Assembly (NCBI RefSeq): GCF_004664715.2
Contig: NC_051074.1
Coordinates: 33,354,980-33,418,979, forward strand
Length of the DNA: 64,000 bases
Direction of reading: 5' to 3'
Source: Peromyscus leucopus
Taxonomy: Eukaryota; Chordata; Mammalia; Rodentia; Cricetidae
Shown: in pieces, positions 47,050 to 55,385 of the stretch
How the letters are laid out: the number at the start of each line of letters is the position of its first letter
Numbering within the stretch: position 1 is the stretch's first letter
The notes under the pieces: model-generated
What the model was told of the DNA's origin: nothing
Database searches by the model: none
Seen by the model: only the letters and a program-made list of their open reading frames with translations
Made by a program: the position numbers and the translations under genes

Positions 47050-47887
47050 TGTAGCTAGAGTTTTCTCCAGTCCTCCCTGGCCAGTGGTCAGGACAAATCT
47101 CTCTCACCCGCCATTCCCGCAGCTGCTCAGACCCAACCAGGTAAACACGCAGAGACTTATATTGCTTACAAACTGTATGGCTGTAGCAGGCTTCTTGTTA
47201 TCTAGTTCTTATATCTTAAATTAACCCACGTCTACTAGTCTGTAAGTTGCCACGTGGCTCGCTTTTCATAGCGGTGGTTGTTAGTTTTCTGTCTGCGTTG
47301 TGTTCTTACCCCTGCAAGAAAACGTCACGAAACACGACAGAATCCGCTTATAGAGTTTATTAGAAAACAAAGGACAGAGAGTGTGCAGGCCTGTGGGAGA
47401 GACACGTGCGTGGAGAAGAGGGGGAGTAGGGAAAATGGCGCTGGACTTTTAAAACCGGCTGGGGGCGTGGCCAGGTCACGTCACTACTCTACGCGTGTGC
47501 GTAGATCACATGGTCATGTTGCGCGCTTACATAATCATGCAATGCCACGGACTCTTGATCACGTGAGACCCCTTGGCCCGTAACTTGCTAGGCGGAGATA
47601 TCCGGGCCCATCAGGTATCCTAGCTACGGGACGCTCTTGATGCGGAAATGGCTAGGCGGAAGTGTCCGCCTGATAAATGTAACCGTGTTGTAAACCCTTC
47701 AGTGGTACCTTACATCTCGCTTTTCATGGCGGCGGCTAGCAGCGTCTCTCTGACTCAGCCTTCCTGTTCCCAGAATTTTCTTCTCTGCTTGTCCCACCTA
47801 TACTTCCTGCCTGGCTACTGGCCAATCAGTGTTTTATTTATTAACCAATCAGAGCAACACATTTAACATACAGAACATTCCACAGCA
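47050..47887 (+). mobile_element. LTR-A solo LTR, copy 4, interrupted by a second LTR
   Basis: It starts 'tgtagctagagttttctcca' and ends 'cattccacagca'. The target duplication cactca is exact at 47044-47049 and 47888-47893. Inside, after 'gccacgtggctcgcttttca', it is broken by the LTR at 47279-47701 and resumes 'accttacatctcgcttttca', 'tgactcagccttcctgttcc' and 'ggctactggccaatcagtgt'. Without the insert it is about 410 bp. The segment ctcgcttttcat(a/g)gcgg(t/c)gg lies on both sides of the break, a short internal duplication of this copy. Confidence 0.92.
47279..47701 (-). mobile_element. CpG-rich solo LTR, innermost layer of the nest
   Basis: 423 bp with TG...CA ends (plus strand 'tgttagttttctg' to 'taaacccttca') and an exact 5-bp duplication gtggt (47274-47278, 47702-47706). 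On the minus strand the order is U3, TATA-like 'GTTTTAAAAG' (47446-47455), AATAAA (47356-47361) about 90 bp later, then the end. By eye it has about 27 CpGs, far above its surroundings, two CACGTG E-boxes, a CRE-like 'gtgacgtgac' on the minus strand, and the inverted repeat ggcgga-agtg-tccgcc. It is probably recent. The 101-codon frame 47278-47583 lies in the LTR and is not a gene. Class II is likely; the family is not identified. Confidence 0.9.
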
Positions 47888-48022
47888 CACTCACATGGTG
47901 TCTCATGAGTAACTCCAGCTCCATGAGACCTGACGCCTTCTTCTGGCCTTCTCGGGTATGGCACACACATGCTGCACAGACATCAAGCAAAACTCCCGTT
48001 ATGAGACTAATGAAAACATAAG

Positions 48023-48265
48023 GGGATACATACCTGTAATCCCAATATTCTGGAGATTGGGGCAGGAGGATCACAAACTTGAAGTTAGCCTGGGCTACGT
48101 AATGAGATCATGACTAAGAAAAGCACAAACAAAACAAAAATGGTGGATATAGTGTTCTTACTTGTAATTCTAATACTCTGGAAGTGGAGGCAGGAAGACC
48201 AGGGGTTTAAGACCATCCTTAGACAATGAGCTCAAGGCTAGCCTGTAGTACTTAAGACTCTGCTC
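48023..48265 (+). mobile_element. Two adjacent old B1-like monomers
   Basis: The first (about 48023-48125: 'cctgtaatcccaatattctg', 'agcctgggctacgtaatgag') and the second (about 48140-48265: 'cttgtaattctaatactctg', 'gtggaggcaggaagaccagg') repeat the same B1 order head to tail, both diverged. Confidence 0.65.
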
Positions 48266-48615
48266 TAGTGAGCTTTGACTATCAGCTTTACACAGTGTAG
48301 AGTCATCTAAGACAGGAATTTCCTAACCAAACTGGCCTACAGGGGACTGTCTTGATTGCTTATTTATGTCAGAGGGTACAGCCCACTGTGGGCTGTACAT
48401 CCCTGGGCAGGTGGTCCTGAGCTGTGTCAAGGGAGCCAGATGTGCATGAGGCTGTGTTAGCCACCAGGCAGCATTCCCTCCATGTTTCCTTCTGTACTTC
48501 CTTGGCTGTGACTGAATTTCCTAGTTAGAAGATGCTGCATTCAAGTTACTGCCTGAGTTCATACCCATTGACTTCCATCCGTGATATGACCCGAAATCAC
48601 AAGCCAAATAAGTTC
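48266..48615 (+). mobile_element. RMER1-type repeat, diverged (tentative)
   Basis: 'tagagtcatctaagacagga', 'tacagcccactgtgggctgt', 'acatccctgggcaggtggtc' and 'cacaagccaaataagttcct' follow the order of this family. Confidence 0.65.
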
Positions 48616-48627
48616 CTTCTCTCTTCA

Positions 48628-49445
48628 CTTTTTTTTAAACTTTCATTGATTCCTTGTAGATTTCACATCATGCATTCCGATCCCACTTATCTCCCCATCC
48701 CCTCGCATCTGCCCTCTGCCCTTGCAACCTCCCTCCCTACCACATCAAAACCAAATTTAAAAGAAAAACCAAAAACCAAAACAAAAAAGAAACAAAACAA
48801 ACAACAACAATAATAATAACAATATAATCTTGTCATAGAAGCTGTAGTATGGCCCTTGAGTCACACAGTTTACCCTTTAGTCCTTTCATCTTTACTTGTA
48901 AGTATTCATAGCCATGAGTCTTTAGTCTGGCTCAAGGCCTCTGGTTTCTGCTATGCCACCCATAATGGGCTCTCTCTGGGGCTCCTCTTGGGCATTCCAT
49001 TGTCCTGTGTCATGGAGATCCTGCTGTTTTGGATCTGTAGGTTCATTTCCTTCACATGCTCAGGCAGTTCATAGATTCAGTAGATGTTGGGGTGGGCCAC
49101 CTCATAGTCCTGGTTCTGGGCCTGGGTCACAGCCAGGTTGGTCAGCCCTCCAGCCTTCCCTCATTGTCACTACCTGGGTGAACTCTCCAGCACTGCCTCA
49201 GCTAGCTCACCCAATGCAGCCTGCAGTAAGGAACGGGGCCAGCTCTCCTGCTCTCAGGTCCTCAGATCTGGGCTGCCCACACTCACACCACCAGGGCCAG
49301 CTCTACTGTTTTGCCCAGGCAAAGTTCAAAGCTCTCTCTCCCGATTGTTTTAGGAGGCATATGAAGAGAGCTGGCCTTGTACCCCACCTGGGCAACATAC
49401 TAGATCTGACCTTGTTGTTGGGGGAATAGGTGAGCCAGTCCTGAG
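48628..49445 (+). mobile_element. Long unnamed rodent repeat, copy 2
   Basis: Collinear with the copy at 36108 and in the same orientation: 'tagatttcacatcatgcatt', 'tctgccctctgcccttgcaa', 'agaagctgtagtatg', 'ggcctctggtttctgctatg', 'cttcacatgctcaggcagtt' and 'gtagatgttggggtgggcca'. An A/C-rich stretch (48755-48815) takes the place of the poly(G) patch of copy 1. Open frames through it (for example 48953-49429) are not conserved between the copies as far as I can see. Confidence 0.65.
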
Positions 49446-49509
49446 GGTGTGAGGGCAGGAGAGCTGATCCCTCAGCTGCTTTTGTGTAGCGGTAGCACAC
49501 CATTCACCA

Positions 49510-49862
49510 TGTCCAAGCGAGGGGCTGTGGATCAAAAAACAGAGACAAGAGACAGCGGGTCATTTGTCTCAGCAGAATGCCGAATGCCGTTTATTGAAGG
49601 AGGGAGGAAACCTTAAATACAGGCTTACAGCACAATGGGAGAACCCTGGAGAGCAGAAGTTCACTTCTGATGTTTTACAATCTTGCATCTAAGCTGTTTA
49701 CGCCCAATATGCAGTATACACAAACAAGGAACCTCCTGTAAGCATTCAGGAGGAAGGAAACCCGCAGGGAATCAGCATAGGGAGGACATCTGGTCAAGGT
49801 CAGCAAGCAAGGCAACAGCTACCCAAAACGGGGGTGAGGAGGGGCCTACACTTTTGGTCACA
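49510..49862 (-). mobile_element. LTR-like element, minus strand, edges uncertain
   Basis: On the minus strand a TATA-like 'GTATTTAAGG' (plus 49611-49620) is followed closely by AATAAA (plus tttatt, 49590-49595) and a U5-like 'GCTGAGACAAATGACCCGC' stretch. This order is typical of a class II LTR. I could not settle the TG/CA ends or a target duplication. Confidence 0.55.
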
Positions 49863-51539
49863 GTGTTTTTTATCACAATAGCAGAAAGCAAATGAGAAGA
49901 GACCTGGTTTCAAGAAGTCAAATAGAAATAAGCACTTGAATATAGGAAAGAGCATCCTTTTTATGGTGAAGGAGAATGAATAATATGGATTTTTTTTTCT
50001 TTTAAGAAAATTCAGCAATTTCTGGTAAAATTTAAAACACACACACACTCATAAGAAGTAAATTCACTTCTAGAAATACATATGTGTTTATAAATGGAGA
50101 AAAGAAAACCAGCAATCACTAATTCACTAGTTCACTGTAGCTTCCATACAGTGAACACTTCAGGCTAGATTCTTGTACTAAATACTTTGTATTATTATAC
50201 CACTCAAACACTAGGGTGTTCTTCAAGAAGTTCTGAAAGGCAGGAAGAAGATAGTGTATATAACCCAAACTATATACAGTGACATCAATTTCTACCATGA
50301 GTACATCCTGTTTTTATGACACTATCTGTTACATAAGAAAAAAAAAGCCAGTATAAATAACACAAATCACCAACAACAAATGCATTAAAATCTGTTTGAA
50401 AGTGAACTGTGGATTGAATATAATAGCTCATACCTAAGGAAACACAGATTTAAATGTTAAATGACTTACTATTTCATAAGGATGAGAACAGGCAATATTT
50501 TGAGCAAACTGAGACATGTTATATCAATTGCTAAGTCATCTGGTGCGGATAACAGTTGCTATAGCAATCCAGAGAAGGAATCCCAGTACAATACACGCCA
50601 GCTTCTGTGTCAGGCAGCTTCTCTCCCTGGTTCCTGCTGCCCTGAATTTCTCCAATTTCTATATCTAACGTTGCCCATGTGTTTCAGTAATACAGCTTAT
50701 GGCTTTACAATACATCTGCTCTGCAGTTGAGGTATCCATTTCTTCTGGCTCAGGTTGAAGTCCTTAGTGTTCGTTTTAAATTATAACCAACACTGAAAGT
50801 AACTGCAGACTACAGACACTGGAGAGAAACACGGTGCTTTTGCCTGTAAGGTTTGCTGACCCTGTTTCTAGAAACACCTTTACCAATAAGAAGTCTCCTT
50901 TATAATCTAAACAGGGCACTTCAGCACACTGTTAAAAGCAGACTCCAATAAGCTAATGCTTCTTAGGTGTGTGACATTGACAGTCGACTGCCGCCATGTT
51001 TTCATCTCCTTCTCTCTAATATAAAGACAATAATACCTTCTCATGTACTTGCCATGAAGTCCAAAGGAGTGAATCTATACAAAGGATTTCGAGTAGTGGC
51101 TGGCACAAACGAAAGCTGTATGCTAGAGCTACTGAACAAGCTTTAGTTACGGGCTATTTCTGGGGGTTCCTTCCTCATCATGAAACTGTGTGTTTCCTCA
51201 GGGATGCTGGTTGTGGTTCATTCTGGACAACCCCAACAGATGATTGGGCAGATTAAATCCTCCGGCACTTCCTTATCAGCTTGACTCTTTGTTGCTGGCT
51301 TCAGGTACCAGTGTTCCCCTCCCACTTGGTCAATGCAGCTGTGGTCTCATGCATTCAGCTGGACGAATGCAGAAGGTAAATGAAGTTAAACTGGGAGGAG
51401 CAAGAGAGACTCCACTAAGTTGTGATGGAAACAAGAAACAGACAACTAAGCACGTTTCTGAGACTATGTGAGCAGCTAGTAAGTGTAGCTTGATAATGAT
51501 GAGCTTTGTTATCAATTAACTAATTAAACTTTTGTGTGT
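49863..51539. other. Unannotated DNA
   Basis: No repeat family or gene recognised in about 1.7 kb. A 89-codon frame (50461-50730) has no recognisable motif. Confidence 0.45.
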
Positions 51540-51655
51540 GTGTGATGGGATCTATCTGTGTAGCTTGAGATCAACTCAACTCCAAATTTGACATCCCCCT
51601 GCTTTATCTTCCCAAGAGCTGGAACTGCAGGCGTCTGCTACTAGGCCTAATTTTA
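51540..51655 (-). mobile_element. Old B1-like SINE, reverse (weak)
   Basis: 'gatctatctgtgtagcttga' and 'agctggaactgcaggcgtct' with 'gctactaggcct' fit a very diverged reversed B1. Confidence 0.45.
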
Positions 51656-51799
51656 AAAGGATACAATGAGGACTCGGAAATTGGGCATGCTTGCTTCACT
51701 TGGTTGCCATGGAGACAGATGAATAGAGCCACGAAAATCAAGATGATAATGAGAAGGCAAGTTTGATAGGAGCACAAGAGAGTTTCCTAATTGTCTCCA

Positions 51800-52200
51800 T
51801 GGTTGATACCGTATGAATGTCCCCACAAGAACTGGTGTTGAAATTAAAACCTCATTGTGATTTATTAAAAAGATAAGGGCACAAGGACAGAGCCTTCATG
51901 GATGGGTTCATCCATTCATGGATTCATGGACAGGTAAGTTAGTCCACCATTTCAAGAGCGACTCTGTGATAAGACTGAGTTTGACTCTATTCTTCACATG
52001 TGCCTACCTCACCTGAGGTGATGGCCTACTCTCTCCCTGGAGACCATGCAGAGTATACCTGTCAACAAGAAGTTGGATACCAGATGTGGCCTCTCAGTCT
52101 TGGCCCTTCCCAGATGCTAACACCGTAAGAAAAAAAAACTCCTTTAATACATTGCCCCACCTCAGGCTTTCTGTTCTATCATCGATGCAGAAAATAAACA
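51800..52200 (+). mobile_element. MaLR-like LTR (ERVL-MaLR), old
   Basis: 'gaatgtccccacaagaactg', 'gtgttgaaattaaaacctca', 'gttcatccattcatggattc', a section like the usual 'gccatgtgaggacac' region, and 'gcagaaaataaaca' follow the MaLR LTR order. It is diverged, with an A-run at 52130. Confidence 0.55.
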
Positions 52201-53544
52201 AGGAAAATGGACTCCCTTTGCCTTAAAAGAGATGTTTATTCATCACAACAGTGTTTAAATGAATATGAAAGAACTGAATGTAAGAGAAATGAAGGCCATC
52301 TTACCTCTAAATGACAATTTTGTATTTTATTGAGTAAAATTTGTAAATGTTTTCTAGACCTTGAGGTGGCACATTTTATGATGTTGCCTGTTACATAGTT
52401 ATGGTGATGGCTGTTTTTAAATGGTTAATTTGGCTTCTTTTAAACATGTATTGATTTATATGTCCCTTAGAGAGAAAGCATAGATTATCTTTTTGGGTGT
52501 AGGTGTTTTCTATCATCTTCACAAGTGCCATATTTAATACAGATGCTTCTCAGAAAAAAAAACAAAACAACAACAAAAAAAACCAAAAGACCATCCGGAC
52601 TTCTGAAGTGAACTTCACTGTAAGACTGGGTTGGAAGTCATAGGCTTCAGAAATACATTTCATGTTGGAAAACAACCATCTTAACTTGAACATGTCTTCC
52701 CTAACTTTGCTTCTCAGTTTCTAACCAACGACACGTCAGGCTGGATGGATGTGATGCCAAAGCTCAAACAGACACACCATCATCCGGTGACTCATTTCCT
52801 TCAGCTCCTGACTCATAATTCTTCTTTGTTTGCTCGGATCTACGCAAAAGGGCTCCAGAGAAACTTGAAGTGCCCTGGGTTCTTTTGTAAGGAGGCAGGC
52901 AAGCACCTCGTGACATTTCCATTGTCTTTCCGATATGGGTTGCTTTTGTGCGAGGCCACTGAATACCACCCACAGGGTTCAAGTCTTTTTCTTCCCACTA
53001 TGCATTCTTTCAAGCATACTCTCCTTCAAGGTCTTTCTGTCTCCAGAATGATGCAAATTAACTTTGTTTCTTGGAACCAATTGGAAGACCCTCTATGTGG
53101 GAAACTGGTAAAACTGAGTCAACTATCTCCTCCCTTTCAAGGTTCCCTTTCCCTTAGCTACCTTCCAGTTAGCTCATCCACTTCCTAGATTCAGTTTGCA
53201 GTTCAAGAGTGACTTTTCTCTTTTCTCGAATCCTGATGTCCCTCTGCCAGCCAGATTAGGTGTTGAGGCAGGCTGATAGAACCATTCCTCAGGGAACATG
53301 ACCACTGAAATGAAAACAAAGAGCAGATGTCTCAGAAGTAGCCAACTTGGACTCACTCTTGTGATCAGAATGTATAAAAGCCATTACCTTGATATATTTG
53401 AGCAAACTTTATTACCCCATCTCAACTCAACTTCATCTGTTTGAGAAAAAAAAAAAACCTTAGAGAAATCAGGTTGAAAGGCCAGGAAAAAATAAAAACT
53501 AGGAAAGAATTTTATGCAACTTGGGACCTTAAAAGAAGCCAGCT
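52201..53544. other. Unannotated DNA
   Basis: An A/C-rich stretch at 52553-52589; otherwise nothing recognised. A 147-codon plus frame (52745-53188) has no known domain and is judged non-coding. Confidence 0.4.
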
Positions 53545-53825
53545 CTAGGTGCTGGGGAGAAGGCTCACTGAGTAAAGCCCACTGCATAAGCTTGAGGATC
53601 TGAGTTTAGATCCTTAGCCCCTACATGAAAGTTGGTAAGGAAGTACACACTTGTCACCCCAATGGTGGCAGGTTGGTGTTGGTGGAGAGGATGTAGAGAC
53701 AGGTGGATCCTGCTTGCTCAGTAGCCAGCCAATGTAGCCCAAATGTAAGCTAAAAAAAAAACAAGTGTAGCTCAAAAACAAAAGGTATCTGAAGCTAACT
53801 TCTGATCTCCCACACATATGCACAG
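53545..53825 (+). mobile_element. B4 composite SINE
   Basis: The tRNA/ID-like head 'ggtgctggggagaaggctca' and 'gaggatctgagtttagatcc' is followed by a B1-derived segment ('tggtggcaggttggtgttgg', 'agagacaggtggatcctgct') and an A-rich plus CA-type end. Same family as the reversed copy at 19241. Confidence 0.75.
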
Positions 53826-53885
53826 CTGAGACTCTACACAGATATGTTTAAGAAAGAAAAGGAAGCCAACTTTAAATTGAGATAT

Positions 53886-54357
53886 TGTGGTGGTATTCTG
53901 TTCCACAAAATATTGTGCATGCTAATAAACTGATCTGGGGTCAGAGAACAGGACAGCCACAATATTAACATAGAGGATAGGCAGTTGTAGCACACACCTT
54001 TAATCCTAGCATTTCAGAGGCAGAAATCCATGTGTTCAAGGATACAGCTAGGCATGGTGACTCACACCTTTAATCCCAGGGATTGATGGCAGAAAGCAGA
54101 AAGATATATAAGGCGTGAGGACCAGAAACCAGAAGCATTTGGCTGGTTAAGCTTTTAGGCTTTGGAGCAGCAGTTCAGCTGAGATTCATTTGGATAAGGA
54201 CTCAGAGGCTTCCAATCTGAGGAAACAGAACCAGCTGAGGAATTGGCAAGGTGAGGTAGCTGTGGCTTGTTCTGCTTCTCTGATCTTCCAGCATTCACCC
54301 CAATAACTGGCCCCAGGTTTGGTTTTATTAATAAGAACTTTTAAGATTCCTGCTACA
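53886..54357 (+). mobile_element. Solo LTR carrying B1-like pieces, exact 6-bp target duplication
   Basis: It begins 'tgtggtggtattctgttcca' and ends 'gattcctgctaca', giving TG...CA, with agatat exact at 53880-53885 and 54358-54363. Two B1-like 5' pieces lie inside ('cacacctttaatcctagcat' near 53993 and 'ctcacacctttaatcccagg' near 54060), followed by TATA-like 'agatatataaggcg' (near 54103). This fits a known rodent LTR type that has absorbed SINE sequence; the name is not recalled. 472 bp with no internal viral sequence. Confidence 0.88.
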
Positions 54358-54411
54358 AGATATATTCTCTAACAGTGATTGCACTGGTTTGTAATGAACA
54401 GTGTACCCTCC

Positions 54412-54786
54412 TGTAGCTGAAAGTTTTCCTGTGTCCCAGTCGGTCAGCCAGTGGTCAGGACAAATCTCTCCCATTCACGTCCTCCAAGTAAACACACAGA
54501 GGCTTATATTAATTAAAACTGCTTGGCCATTAGCTCAGGCTTAGTACTGACTAGCTCTTACATTTAAACTCAGCCCATTTCTGTTAATCTATATGTTGCC
54601 ACGTATTCTGTGGCTTTACCTGTGTGCCATTACACACTGCTCCCTGGACAGCAGCCTGGCATCTCCTCATGTAGCCTTCCTCTTCCCAGAATTCTCCTTG
54701 TCTACTTATCCTGCTATACTTCCTGCCTGGCTACAGGCCAATCAGCATTTTACTAAACCAGTGTACAAAAGCATTATTCCACAGCA
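54412..54786 (+). mobile_element. LTR-A solo LTR, copy 5
   Basis: It begins 'tgtagctgaaagttttcctg' and ends 'attattccacagca'; the interior has 'ggtcaggacaaatctctccc', 'cacacagaggcttatattaa' and 'ctacaggccaatcagcattt'. Flanks ccctcc (54406-54411) and cccttt (54787-54792) agree at 4 of 6 positions. It lies only 54 bp from the preceding solo LTR of another family. Confidence 0.85.
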
Positions 54787-55333
54787 CCCTTTTTAGCTAG
54801 AATGAATTGCAATTTTAAGAAGTAAGCCCAGAGAAACGATAGAGCTTTAGGTTCAAGACAGTATCCATCTTAGTTTTTCCAAGAGTCTACACAAAATCAG
54901 TTTGAAGGCAAACTCCCATAGTTTCTCCTATAGAGGACTGACGGCTTTATTTCGTGAGCACTTACAATCCCAGACTGACAATCAGAGGCATAGTAGGGGA
55001 AGATGAAGTTGCACAGTTGATATTGAGCATGTTCTGCTCACATAGCTGCTCTTGACAGCATTTTAATAAACAGTGATGTGTCAGTAGAAAGGCCGTGCTG
55101 AGAACATGCCAGAAAAAAAGATAAGACTACAAAACAAGGAAGACATTCATAGAGGTGAGAGACATATCCTACCAACACAGGAAATGGATCTCTACCTGGC
55201 CCCAAGCCTGTCTCAAGGATTGCTCCCACAGAAACTTGTATTTAACTGTGTCTTAAATGATGATGTGGGTACAGAAGGTCATCTAATGCCAGTATCAGAC
55301 AGTGGGGACACAGTGAAGGCAGTGAAAAAGTAT

Positions 55334-55334
<1 letters not shown>
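54787..55334. other. Unannotated interval
   Basis: Nothing recognised; the 115-codon frame at 55106-55453 runs through the CT microsatellite. Confidence 0.4.

Positions 55335-55382
<48 letters not shown>
55335..55382. repeat. (CT)n microsatellite
   Basis: About 24 CT dinucleotides. Confidence 0.97.

Positions 55383-55385
<3 letters not shown>

Larger units (their letters stand above)
46973..48022 (+). mobile_element. B2 SINE split by an 838-bp LTR insertion
   Basis: The left part (46973-47049: 'gaggctagagaagtgcctca', 'agattcccagcactca') is the tRNA-derived head. The right part (47888 to about 48022: 'cactcacatggtgtctcatg', 'gacctgacgccttcttctgg', 'ggcacacacatgctgcacag') is the body. Joining the two at the duplicated cactca gives the expected uninterrupted B2 order. 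It is the oldest layer of the nest. Confidence 0.9.

Noticed and set aside
47278..47583. 101-codon plus-strand frame with Arg/His-rich sequence
   Set aside because: It coincides with the CpG-rich minus-strand solo LTR; the apparent coding bias is CpG content.
52745..53188. 147-codon plus-strand frame
   Set aside because: No known motif; overlaps other frames on the opposite strand of similar length.
53545..53620. tRNA-like sequence at the B4 head, possible tRNA gene
   Set aside because: It is the tRNA-derived part of a SINE, with degenerate boxes and no complete cloverleaf visible.
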